Shown: positions 1-64,000 of the stretch, piece after piece
Layout: every line of letters starts with the position of its first letter
Numbering within the stretch: the stretch's first letter is position 1
NCBI RefSeq assembly: GCF_000247695.1
Contig: NW_004624843.1
Coordinates: 4,395,831-4,459,830 of the forward strand
Direction: 5' to 3'
DNA length: 64,000 nt
Source of the DNA: Heterocephalus glaber
Taxonomy: Eukaryota; Chordata; Mammalia; Rodentia; Bathyergidae
Translations under genes and position numbers: made by a program
The notes under the pieces: model-generated
The model's database searches: none
What the model was told of the DNA's origin: nothing
What the model saw: the letters and a program-made list of their open reading frames with translations, nothing else

Positions 1-103
1 GTCCAGGTGGTTGAGTATCAGATTGTTCCATCTCATTTCCCTTTGGGGTTGCTGTAGGTGATCCAGAAGTCTGTTTTTGAGGCTTGTTTACATGTCTTCT
101 CAT
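1..103 (-). CDS. L1 ORF1 protein, N-terminal fragment
   Basis: Thirty-four open codons start with ATG at 103-101 and begin MRRHVNKPQKQTSG. The stretch is rich in Lys, Gln, Ser, Thr and Pro, typical of the disordered N-terminus that precedes the coiled coil of L1 ORF1p, an RNA-binding chaperone of the L1 RNP. No stop appears before the window edge, so intactness of the rest is unknown. Confidence 0.45.
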   Translation of the reverse strand, partial: MRRHVNKPQKQTSGSPTATPKGNEMEQSDTQPPG

Positions 104-149
104 TTCCATGGGTGGGGAGGGGGTGCTTCTGGCACCCGTGGGGCTCACC

Positions 150-257
150 TTCTCTGCCCTAGGAGCTTGGAATGGCGGTGAGGGAGCTTCCTTCCAGGTG
201 CTGGGACCAGCTCAGCTTCTCTGCCCTACCTAGGAGCTTGGGATGGCGGGGGAGCTC
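150..257. repeat. Partial tandem duplication in the L1 leader
   Basis: The phrase 'cttctctgcccta' followed by 'ggagcttggaatggcgg' recurs about 66 bp later as 'cttctctgccctacc' and 'taggagcttgggatggcgg'. The copies differ at a few positions. Confidence 0.6.
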
Positions 258-584
258 CATTTCAGAAATGTTGAACTCAGGAAGACTTGAATGTTGCCAG
301 GTCGGGCTACATTTCCTCACGTTGTAGACGTTGGACTGAGTTCCAGGGAGGATATTCTTTGCAGATCCTTCTGGCAGCTTCATGGATGGAAAATCTCAGT
401 CGCTGGGAGGACTCAGTGCTTCCAAGACTGAGCTGCATAAGTGGGGTCAGTGATTTGCTGGAGCCGCAGCTTGTCACCTACAGGAATCAGCACCTACTCA
501 GGGAGCTCGCCCATCCCAGGGGCGCTTGGGCCACTCATAAAACCACATTTTGCAATACATAGGTTTTCTAAAACAGCATATCCT

Positions 585-667
585 GGGGCCGGGGATTTAG
601 CATAGTGGCACCGTGCCTGCCTTGCAAGTGCAAGGTCCTGAGTTCAATCCCCAGTACCAAAAAAACC
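585..667 (+). mobile_element. ID-like SINE, type C
   Basis: tRNA-derived monomer with a box A-like 'tagc..agtgg', a box B-like 'gagttcaatcc' and a short A tail. 'cagcat' occurs on both flanks and may be the target duplication. Confidence 0.9.
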
Positions 668-691
668 CAGCATAACGTGTATGTCCTTTTA

Positions 692-1280
692 GAACTTTTT
701 CTTATTAGCATGAACACATCATTTACTAACCAAAGGGATGATGCTGGTTAAGTCAGCACTTTGAAATAGTTGCATGTAAATACTTATGACACAGATAATT
801 GAACAAAATAATGAGAAAGAAGTGTGGAGATTTGCTCATTGAACTGAACTTATCCATTCTGGAAGCCAACCCCCATCCAAAGTGACGGTGGAATTCTCAC
901 TCTCCTTTGTCATAGACCAAGTACTGGTGACACTGTTCATGACACACTCCACCACTCATTTCCCTCTGGTTATTGTGCTTTCCTTCCCACTCCCAATGCT
1001 GAACCAGTGCACCCTCTGAAATGTTGCAGCCCAAGTTTTTCTGCCATCAGCTGTAGTTTCTTCAAACTTCTCTCCCAGGTTACAGAAAAACTGTTGTTTT
1101 CATGGTGTTCTCGGTTTTTACAGTGAGGTTGTTCCCATGCAACCCTTGTACCCATTTTGCTCATAGCTGCTCCCACTTGTAGCTCCTTCCTGTAGTCCTC
1201 AAAACCTTCGCTCTCCACCCACCGCCACCTTCTGACCAGCTGCTGAATGGTGGCCATGGGTGTGTGCAGAGGAGAGCTCT
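692..1280 (-). pseudogene. FABP5: FABP5 processed pseudogene
   Basis: On the - strand an ATG at 1257-1255 opens MATIQQLVRRWRWVE, close to the start of epidermal fatty-acid-binding protein (MATVQQLEGRWRLVD). Homology continues through residues resembling KGFDEYMKELGVG and KMG. The frame then breaks: the LGEKFEETTADGRKT block is read in another frame around 1085-1035, with more shifts after it. The match runs without introns into the FABP5 3'UTR (for example 'cagttcaatgagcaaatctc' and 'catccctttggtta') and ends near 692 at a weak A-rich tail. Loss of introns plus a 3'UTR and tail marks a processed retrocopy. Many frame breaks show that it is dead. It lies antisense in a PSMD1 intron. The 5' limit is uncertain. 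Confidence 0.88.
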
Positions 1281-1485
1281 CTGCATAGTCAGCGTGCTCT
1301 TGTAGAACTGACTGTTGCAAGTAAGAATGATCTGAAAAATGTTGCTTTAGTGTCTCTTTGAAGCTGTTGTAGGATTTGATGGTACATTCTGTTGAGGTTT
1401 AAAAGGAAAATAGGTATAAATACATGGATGTATTTCCACATAATGGACCTTCCCTTTTATCAAGTGTTTTAAGAAAAATTTTGCA

Positions 1486-1639
1486 GCCCAGGCGTGGTTG
1501 TACATGCCTATAATCCCAGCACCCAGGAGGCTGAGGCAAGAGGATTGTCATGAGTTCAAGGCCAGCCTGGGCTACACAGTGAGTTCAAGACCAGCCTGAA
1601 CTACATATACATAGCAAGACTGTGTCTCAAAAAAAAAAA
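1486..1639 (+). mobile_element. B1 SINE
   Basis: 7SL-like 'taatcccagcacccaggagg' is followed by two copies of the unit 'gagttcaaggccagcctg' 29 bp apart, then 'tgtctcaaaaaaa'. The 29-bp spacing is the B1 internal duplication. It ends about 120 bp before a PSMD1 exon. Confidence 0.92.
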
Positions 1640-1672
1640 TGTTACAGAAGCTAATAGTAGTTGTTTGGATAA

Positions 1673-58122
<56,450 letters not shown>

Positions 58123-58319
58123 TAAAAGGCCATGTGATGCTGATAGAGAAGGATAAGTCAGCAGAGCATTGGAGTAAGCTCCAGTTTGCCAAAAAGAGAA
58201 TGTTCCCCTGTGTTTCATACAGCTTCAAAGAGCTTTTCTGTTCTCTGGGTGACTCTTCAAACTCCTCTTTTCATTCTCAGATGTCTGCCATACAGCGTCA
58301 TTAGAAACATAGACTATAG

Positions 58320-58397
58320 GGCTGGAAATGTAGCTCAACGGTACAACGCCTGCCTGGCAAGCGCCAGGCCCTGAGTTCAATTCCCAGTACAAAAATA
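58320..58397 (+). mobile_element. ID-like SINE
   Basis: 'agggctggaaatgtagctca'. 'agaaacatagactatag' and 'agaaacatagactgtag' flank it. Confidence 0.92.
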
Positions 58398-58413
58398 CCA
58401 GAAACATAGACTG

Positions 58414-58600
58414 TAGAGCCAGGCATACTAGTTTGAATCTTGATTCTATAGGTTGTAAACTTCTTTTGACCTTAATTTTTCTGAATGTAAAATAGGGATT
58501 ATCATCGCTAACTCATAGGGATGTGGCACAGATGAAACATGTTACTGTGCAAGCACTGTGAAGGAGACTAGCACTGTTCAGTAAGTGAGCACCATCATAA
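58414..58600 (+). mobile_element. MIR SINE
   Basis: 'agtttgaatcttgattctat', 'ctgaatgtaaaatagggatt' and 'gtgaaggagactagcac' fit MIR. Confidence 0.65.
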
Positions 58601-58964
58601 CTACACTGCTGTCCTAAGTTACTGGATTTTAGGGTTAGAAGATCTTCGTAACAATTTATCCCAACATAGGATGTTTCATGTTAGAAACAAATGCAACGTT
58701 AGTGGGATACTACCTTTATCGTCCACATTTTTAATCTTGAAAACTAGAGAGCTTTCTAGGTTGTTATACAGCAGTAACCTTGTTCTTGTCAACCTAATGG
58801 TGGATTGAGCACAGCTCTTACCTAGGGCTTTAAGCCAAGGTCTTACATAACTAGATTATCACCTAGAGGAGACAAGGGTAGCAAATGGAAAATAGTAGAT
58901 GTAGTTGTTTAAAGCTAGACTTGGGCATAACTTAGGTTATGTTTAAACTCTCATTTCTTAGCAA

Positions 58965-59105
58965 TATAATGAGGCAAGTCATTTAGTTTCTTTGTGTTTC
59001 AGTTTCTTCACCTATAAAATTGGCATGGTAATACACTCTAGTTTTCAGGGGTATTACAGAGACTAAATAGGTTGTCACATATAGAGCACCTAAAGCACTG
59101 AGAAG
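58965..59105 (+). mobile_element. MIR SINE
   Basis: 'gtgtttcagtttcttcacct' and 'ataaaattggcatggtaata' fit the MIR core. Confidence 0.65.
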
Positions 59106-60049
59106 CTGATCCATAGCATCACCTACTCTGCAGTAGTAAATGAACTGACAGAACCACCAAAGGACACCTTAAAGGACGCCCAGTGCATCTTAGTGGCATG
59201 TTTACAGGAATCTGTTCCTGCAGTGTCTGTGAGCTCCTCTTGCCAGCTGATGTGGGCTATATCCAGAACAGATGTGTTAGGACACCAATGGTATAGATCC
59301 TGAAGCATGTGGATAACCAGTATTTTTGATAGTTATGAAGAACTAAAGACAGCAGGTCATATACTCAAGGCCATAAGGCTGTAGTATAACACTACTATAC
59401 CACAGTTGGAAATTAAATGATTCTTAAGCTTTTACTCAAATTAGTTCAAAGATACTCTAGTAGCTGTGACTACCTGGCCATGTAGCCCAAAACAGAGCAA
59501 AGGTGAGGGGACTTCGTGTTCCCAGAAAGCCCTATCCAGCAGTGTATTAGCTGACTGCTAAGTGAGCTAACTGAGCAGTACATTAGTGACCACATACGAT
59601 GAAGACAGCCTTTAAAGAAGTAGCTCGGAAAGACCACAGAACAAATAGCAACCACAGCACAGCCTGGGAGTGAAGAGAAAATCTGATTTCCAGAGTCACT
59701 TCATGATAATATTTTAAATGTCCAGTTTTTTAAAGAAAATTTATAAGACATGAAGAGAAACAAAGTATGGCCCAATAAATAGGAATTCTGTAATACAGTA
59801 ACTAAATTGAAAAACTCTGTAGAGAGGCTCAACCTTAGATTGGAGCATGTAGGAGAAAGAGTAAATTTAAAGTCAGGACAGTTGGGATTATCCACTCTGG
59901 GGAGTGACCAAAACTGGCTCGAGCAGCAAGCCTTAGAGACGTGTGGGACACTGAAGTGCACTAACACACACAATCGGAAGTCCAGGAACAGGAGACAGAC
60001 AGGGCAGAAGGACATTTGGAAAAATAATAGCCGAAAACTTCTCAGTGTT

Positions 60050-60620
60050 GATGAAAAGCTAATTTCTACATCCAAGAAGCTCAATCAATTTGAAATAGGA
60101 TAAATTCAAAGAAATCCACACATGGGGCTGGGGATTTAGCTTAGTGGTTTCGCTGCCTGCTGCACAAGCGCAAGAATCCGAGTTCGATCCCTGGTACCAA
60201 AAAAAAAAGAAATCCACACCTATATACATTATAATCAAACTATTGAAAAACAGAATTTTGAAACTTACCACGAACAAATACATCACCCTCACTAAGATCA
60301 GAATGTGTTTTTTTCAGAAGTATGGTGACCCAGTGGCCATGGATAACACACAGTACTGAAAGAAAAAGATTCGGTGAAGAATTCTGTATCCAAAAATCTG
60401 TCCTTCAAAAACTAAGGAGAAATTAAGATATCGCTGATAAACAAAAACAGAATTTGTTAGCAAACCTGTCTTATAGGAAGAAATAAAGGAAACTCTTTGG
60501 GCTGCAGTGAAAGGACTCTGCTGTCAGATACAAAAGTCACCTATACAGAACAATTACTACAGATAAATCAGTGCTGATGTGCACAGCGTACAAAGCCACA
60601 ATTTGCATTACAATAAAACA
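60050..60620 (+). mobile_element. Ancient L1 fragment (5' region), interrupted by a SINE
   Basis: 'ctacatccaagaagctcaat', 'cattataatcaaactattga' and 'attctgtatccaaaaatctg' resemble the non-coding/ORF1-side part of old L1M elements. A type B SINE is inserted at 60124. Confidence 0.5.
60124..60209 (+). mobile_element. ID-like SINE, type B
   Basis: 'aaagaaatccacac' flanks both sides. Confidence 0.95.
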
Positions 60621-60724
60621 CCCTTTCCAGCAAAGTTGCCTTGTGCCATTGAAATTACATTGGTTATTAGTCAAATGAGATCCTCAAGATATTAATTGTA
60701 ATCTTAAGACTATCTATATATATA

Positions 60725-60806
60725 TTTTTTTGGTACCGGGATTGAACTCGGGTCCTTGCACTTGTGCAGCAGACAGCAAAACCACTGAGCTAAATCCCCA
60801 GCCCTG
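60725..60806 (-). mobile_element. ID-like SINE, type B
   Basis: 'ggtaccgggattgaactcgg' to 'gctaaatccccagccc'; one G lost from the 'ggggatt' motif. Confidence 0.93.
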
Positions 60807-61046
60807 ACCAGTTCATTGTCTTTAATAGACAGAAAAAAATTTTTAATGGAAAAAATGCAATAAAAAGGTACAAGGAAATGGTTAAGCAAAGATTTAAAAA
60901 ATACTTGGAAACAAAAAGGAAAACAGTAATACATCAGAGTTCTCCATACTCAGTAAAAGCAGTGAATAGAGGGATATATTTAGCTAGAAGTGCCTGTATT
61001 AAAAAGCAAGACCAAAAATAAGATAATGTGAACAAAAAGATTTTTC

Positions 61047-61245
61047 TGTTACTCAGGAGGGTGAGGCAGAAGGATCGCGTGAGACCAGGAGTTGAAGGCC
61101 ATCCTGGGCAACATAGTAAGACCCTGTCTGGAAAAAAAAATTAAGTTAAAGAGCCGGGAATTTAGCTCAGTGGTGCCACTGCCTACCTCTCAAGCACAAG
61201 GTCTCAAGTTTGATTCCCAGTACCAAAAAAAAAAAAAAAAAAAAA
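61047..61245 (+). mobile_element. Old 7SL-type monomer, then ID-like SINE, type C
   Basis: 61047-61141 'agggtgaggcagaaggatcg' to 'ccctgtctggaaaaa' lacks the 29-bp unit. The ID copy at 61151-61245 has about 20 A. Confidence 0.85.
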
Positions 61246-61351
61246 TCTCAAATTAATAATTTCCCTCTTAAAAAGCTAGAAAAAAAGGAGTATGGGATAA
61301 ATCAAACTCAGGGAGAAGGAAGTAGATAAATATTAGAGCAAAAATTAATGA

Positions 61352-61440
61352 GGGCCAGGGATTTAGCTCAGTGGTTCCAGCCCCTGCCTTGCAAGCTCAA
61401 GGTCCTGAGTTCAATCTCCAGTACCCAAAAAAAACAAAAA
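61352..61440 (+). mobile_element. ID-like SINE, type A
   Basis: 'gggccagggatttagctcag' to 'ttcaatctccagtaccc'. 'attaatga' and 'tttaatga' flank it. Confidence 0.92.
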
Positions 61441-61552
61441 ATTTAATGAATTAGAAAACATTACAAAACCAAAAATTGGTTCTTTTTTTTTTTTTAACAA
61501 AAGTCATGACAGGCTATACAACCAACCTTACAAAAATAAAATGATGTGTTGA

Positions 61553-61635
61553 GGTCGGGGATTTAGCTCAGTGTTTCTGCCACCTGCCTCACAAGCACAA
61601 GGTCCTGAGTTTGATCCCCAGTACCAAAAAAAAAA
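61553..61635 (+). mobile_element. ID-like SINE, type A
   Basis: 'atgatgtgtt' flanks both sides. Confidence 0.94.
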
Positions 61636-61646
61636 CATGATGTGTT

Positions 61647-61755
61647 TACACATAGTCCCAGCTACTTGGGAGACTGAGGCAGGAAAATCACTTGCACCCA
61701 GGAGTTGGGGTCCAGTCTGGGCAACATAATGAGATTCTACCTCTAAAAATAGAAA
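61647..61755 (+). mobile_element. Old 7SL-type monomer (proto-B1-like)
   Basis: 'tagtcccagctacttgggag' to 'acctctaaaaatagaaaaa', without the internal duplication. Confidence 0.75.
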
Positions 61756-62564
61756 AATTAAAAAGGATTATAAGGTTTTACGTTAGCATCTGTATATCAA
61801 CAAGTTAGATAACCCAGATGAACTGGGACAATTCCTGGCAAGATGCGAAACTACCAGACTGACTCATGAAGAAATGGCAAATCTGAATAGATGTGTAAAA
61901 GCAAAGGGGTTGAATTAGAAATCAGAAAACCTGTTACAAAGAAAAACCCAGGAACAGATTGCTTCACTAGTGAATTCTATCAAACATTTAAAAAAAATTA
62001 ACACCGGTCCTTCACAGACTGTCTCTAAGAATAGAAGAGGAGGGAACACTGCAAATTCATTCAGTGAGGCTGATAGTACTTTGATAGTAAAATTGGACAA
62101 GGCTGTTACAGGCAACCCCAGACCAATAAATTACGCGTGTTCACAGAGTTAAAGACAGTATTTTACAGTGACAGTAATCCACAGTTTATGCTATAGATTC
62201 AACAGATTCTCAGCTATCATTTTTGCAGAAATGGGCAAACTGATTCTAAAATTCATAGAGAAATGCAAGAGACCCAGAATAGCCAAAAGAATCTTGAGCA
62301 AAATTGAAGGAATCACACTTGCCAATTTCAGGCCTTTCTACAAAAGCACAGGAATCAAGAGAAGTACAGGTAGTACGGGCATAAGAATAGGCATATGGGA
62401 GGAATGGAATTAAGTTGAGCATCCAGAAATAAACTGGCACATTAATGATCTGCTGACTTTTTTGACAAGGGTGCTAACACTAAGGAAAGAATAGTTTTTT
62501 CAAAGAATGATACTAATAAGAGCTAAAAGCATAAAACAGAAAACTTACCTATGTGTGAATCTCC

Positions 62565-62990
62565 ATGACTTTAGGCATTATTTTCTTATACAGTCCCTTA
62601 TCCCAAATGTGTGGGACTGGAGTGTTTTGGGTTTGGGGTTGTGGAATATTGGCATGTACATGATGAGAAACCTTAGGGTTGAGACCCACATCAGACATAA
62701 CCTGACACACATAACTTAAAGGCCACTTTGGAACGTAGTGTGAGCAGACTGCTTTGTGGCTGCATTGTGTCACATGAGGTCAGGTATGGAATTATCTACT
62801 TCTCATGTCATGGTGACACTCAAAAAAGTGTCACATTTGGGAGGGCCAGGAATTTAGCTCAGTGGTTTCTCCGCCTGCTGTGTAAGCATGAGGACCCAAG
62901 TTCAATCCCCAGTACTAAAAAAATTTTTTTTAAATGTCACATTTGGGACCAGTTCAGATTTCAGATTTTCAGGTTATGTTCAACCTATAC
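62565..62990. mobile_element. Ancient DNA-transposon-like repeat, family not assigned
   Basis: 'cttatcccaaatgtgtggga' and 'gattttcaggttatgttcaa' resemble the ends of a known nonautonomous mammalian DNA transposon. A type B SINE sits inside it. Confidence 0.45.
62842..62930 (+). mobile_element. ID-like SINE, type B
   Basis: 'tgtcacatttggga' flanks both sides. Confidence 0.94.
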
Positions 62991-63056
62991 CTAAGGCACG
63001 AACAAACCAGAAAAAGAAAAAAAGATGAATTTCATCAAATTAAAAACTTTTGATTA

Positions 63057-63124
63057 TGTGGTGCTAGGAATCAAACCCAGGGCCTCACACATACCAGGCA
63101 AATGCTCTACCACTAAGCTCGCCC
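63057..63124 (-). mobile_element. Old ID-like SINE
   Basis: 'ggtgctaggaatcaaaccca' to 'ctctaccactaagctcgccc'. Confidence 0.75.
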
Positions 63125-63328
63125 TCAATTTAAAAACCTTTATGCTGCAAAGTGCCCATCAAGATAGTGAAAAGACAACCCACAGGATATGAGAAAATAT
63201 TTTCAGATGATATATATGATAATACATGTGTAACCAAAATATATAAATAACTTACAATTCAGTAGTAAAAATACAACCTAACTTTTAAATGAGTAGTTCT
63301 TTGTTTTTGGTTTGTGGGGTGGGTGAGT

Positions 63329-63350
63329 GTGTGTGTGTGTGTATATATAT
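63329..63350 (+). repeat. (GT)n/(AT)n microsatellite
   Basis: 'gtgtgtgtgtgtgtatatat'. Confidence 0.85.
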
Positions 63351-63737
63351 GTGTACAGCTTCACACATATGAGGCAAGCAGTTCAGTGGCAAAATATTTG
63401 AATAGACATCTCCAAAGAAGATTCAAATGGCCAATAAATACATGAAAAGATGCTTGGTATCACTAGTCACTAGGGAAATGCTAATCAAAATCACAGGAGA
63501 TGACTTAAAATCATACCCAGGAGAATAGCTATCATTTGAAAACAAGACAGATAGTATGTTGGCAGGAATGTAGGAATGTAAACTACTGTACCCACTGTGG
63601 AAAACAGTTCGGCAGATGCTCAGAAAGTTGAATGTGTTCTTACTACATTACCTGGTAATTCCATTCTGAGGTATAGAACAATGTGAACTGAAAGCTATTT
63701 CCACATAAAAACTTGTACACTACTGTTTGTATCAGAC

Positions 63738-63862
63738 AGAAGATCATGAGTTCAAGGCTAGCCCGGGCAACTTAGCAAGACCTGTCTCAAATAAAAAAGC
63801 TTAGCTTAGTGCTAGAGCATTTGCCTAGCATGTGTGAGGCCCTAGTCTCAAGCTCCAGTGCA
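63738..63862 (+). mobile_element. B1-ID composite, 5'-truncated
   Basis: B1 end 'gagttcaaggctagcccggg' to 'cctgtctcaaataaaaaa', then old ID 'agcttagtgctagagcattt'. Confidence 0.7.
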
Positions 63863-63904
63863 CCCCTTCCCCCCACAGAAAAAGAATGAATAATGTTTTT
63901 GGTT

Positions 63905-64000
63905 GGTTGGTTGTGACAGGGTCTTACTGTGTAGTTCAGGCAGTCCAGAATTCACTATGTACCCCAGGCTGGCCTTGAACTTGCAGTGATCCTCCTGCCT
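63905..64000 (-). mobile_element. B1 SINE, cut by window end
   Basis: 'gacagggtcttactgtgtag' to 'tgcagtgatcctcctgcct', both duplicated units. Confidence 0.88.

Larger units (their letters stand above)
1..545 (-). mobile_element. LINE-1 5' end (5'UTR plus start of ORF1), running off the left edge
   Basis: Read on the - strand, this is a GC-richer leader followed by an ATG at 103-101 that opens a polar reading frame to the window edge, as at the start of a rodent L1 ORF1. The leader holds a partial internal duplication (150-190 and 216-257), reminiscent of rodent L1 5'UTR repeats. The 5' boundary near 545 is only approximate. No target duplication can be tested because the 3' end is outside the window. 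The element would lie antisense to PSMD1. Family assignment comes from the composition and the ORF1-like start, not from a database match. Confidence 0.55.
61780..63720 (+). mobile_element. Ancient L1 ORF2 remnant, interrupted
   Basis: Translated pieces resemble L1 ORF2: a PGTDCFTSEFYQTF-like palm motif near 61950, then KFIEKCKRPRIAKRIL near 62250, and an ORF2 tail around 63000-63700. Stops and shifts throughout. It is broken by a DNA-transposon-like segment (62565-62990), a type B SINE and an old ID copy. Confidence 0.7.

Noticed and set aside
970..1320. 116-codon open frame as a new gene
   Set aside because: Its start matches FABP5, then it leaves the FABP5 frame while homology continues in other frames; it is a retrocopy.
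59807..60103. 98-codon open frame on +
   Set aside because: Runs into an ancient L1-like region and matches no protein I know.

Overview
This is a piece of a mammalian, almost certainly rodent, nuclear genome. It holds most of the 3' half of PSMD1 (26S proteasome base subunit Rpn2/S1) on the + strand. The complete coding region of HTR2B (serotonin receptor 5-HT2B) lies on the - strand, nested inside one very large PSMD1 intron. The rodent call rests on B1 (7SL-derived) SINEs with an internal duplication of about 29 bp, more than fifty ID-like SINEs derived from a tRNA, and ID-B1 dimers. The ID consensus is not the mouse/rat or squirrel one. I lean towards a hystricomorph-type rodent but cannot prove it without a repeat library.

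Layout. 1-545: antisense 5' end of a LINE-1 with the start of its ORF1. 692-1280: FABP5 processed pseudogene. Ten PSMD1 exons follow on the + strand: 1761-1957, 3011-3106, 6044-6108, 38021-38135, 42524-42640, 49375-49477, 53246-53415, 55478-55570, 57424-57510 and 57928-58074. They encode about residues 509-905 of the 953-residue human protein (numbering from memory). All have GT-AG boundaries and consistent reading phases. The upstream exons and the last coding part lie outside the window. The 6109-38020 intron contains HTR2B: coding exons at 27065-26717, 17888-17688 and 13580-12688, a predicted 5' leader with short upstream ORFs, a predicted non-coding first exon ending at 28260, and a TATA-like element at 28815-28807.

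The rest is intronic sequence shaped by retrotransposition. It includes ID-like SINEs (called here type A, 'gcctgcctcgcaagcgcaag'; type B, 'gcctgctgcgcaagcgcaag'; type C, 'cacctgcctcacaagcacaa'; A/C for intermediates), B1s, ID-B1 dimers, MIRs and ancient L1 remnants. There is also a younger 5'-truncated L1 with a clean target-site duplication (TSD), two LTR-like repeats, 5' fragments of U6 and U2 snRNA, an 85-bp perfect triplicate, and a 100-N assembly gap that falls inside a SINE insertion.

The two genes are functionally unrelated: PSMD1 is a housekeeping scaffold and HTR2B a tissue-restricted GPCR. Their link is positional, an antisense nested gene. I found no sign of a new multi-gene system. 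The notable items are retrotransposition products and the HTR2B leader.
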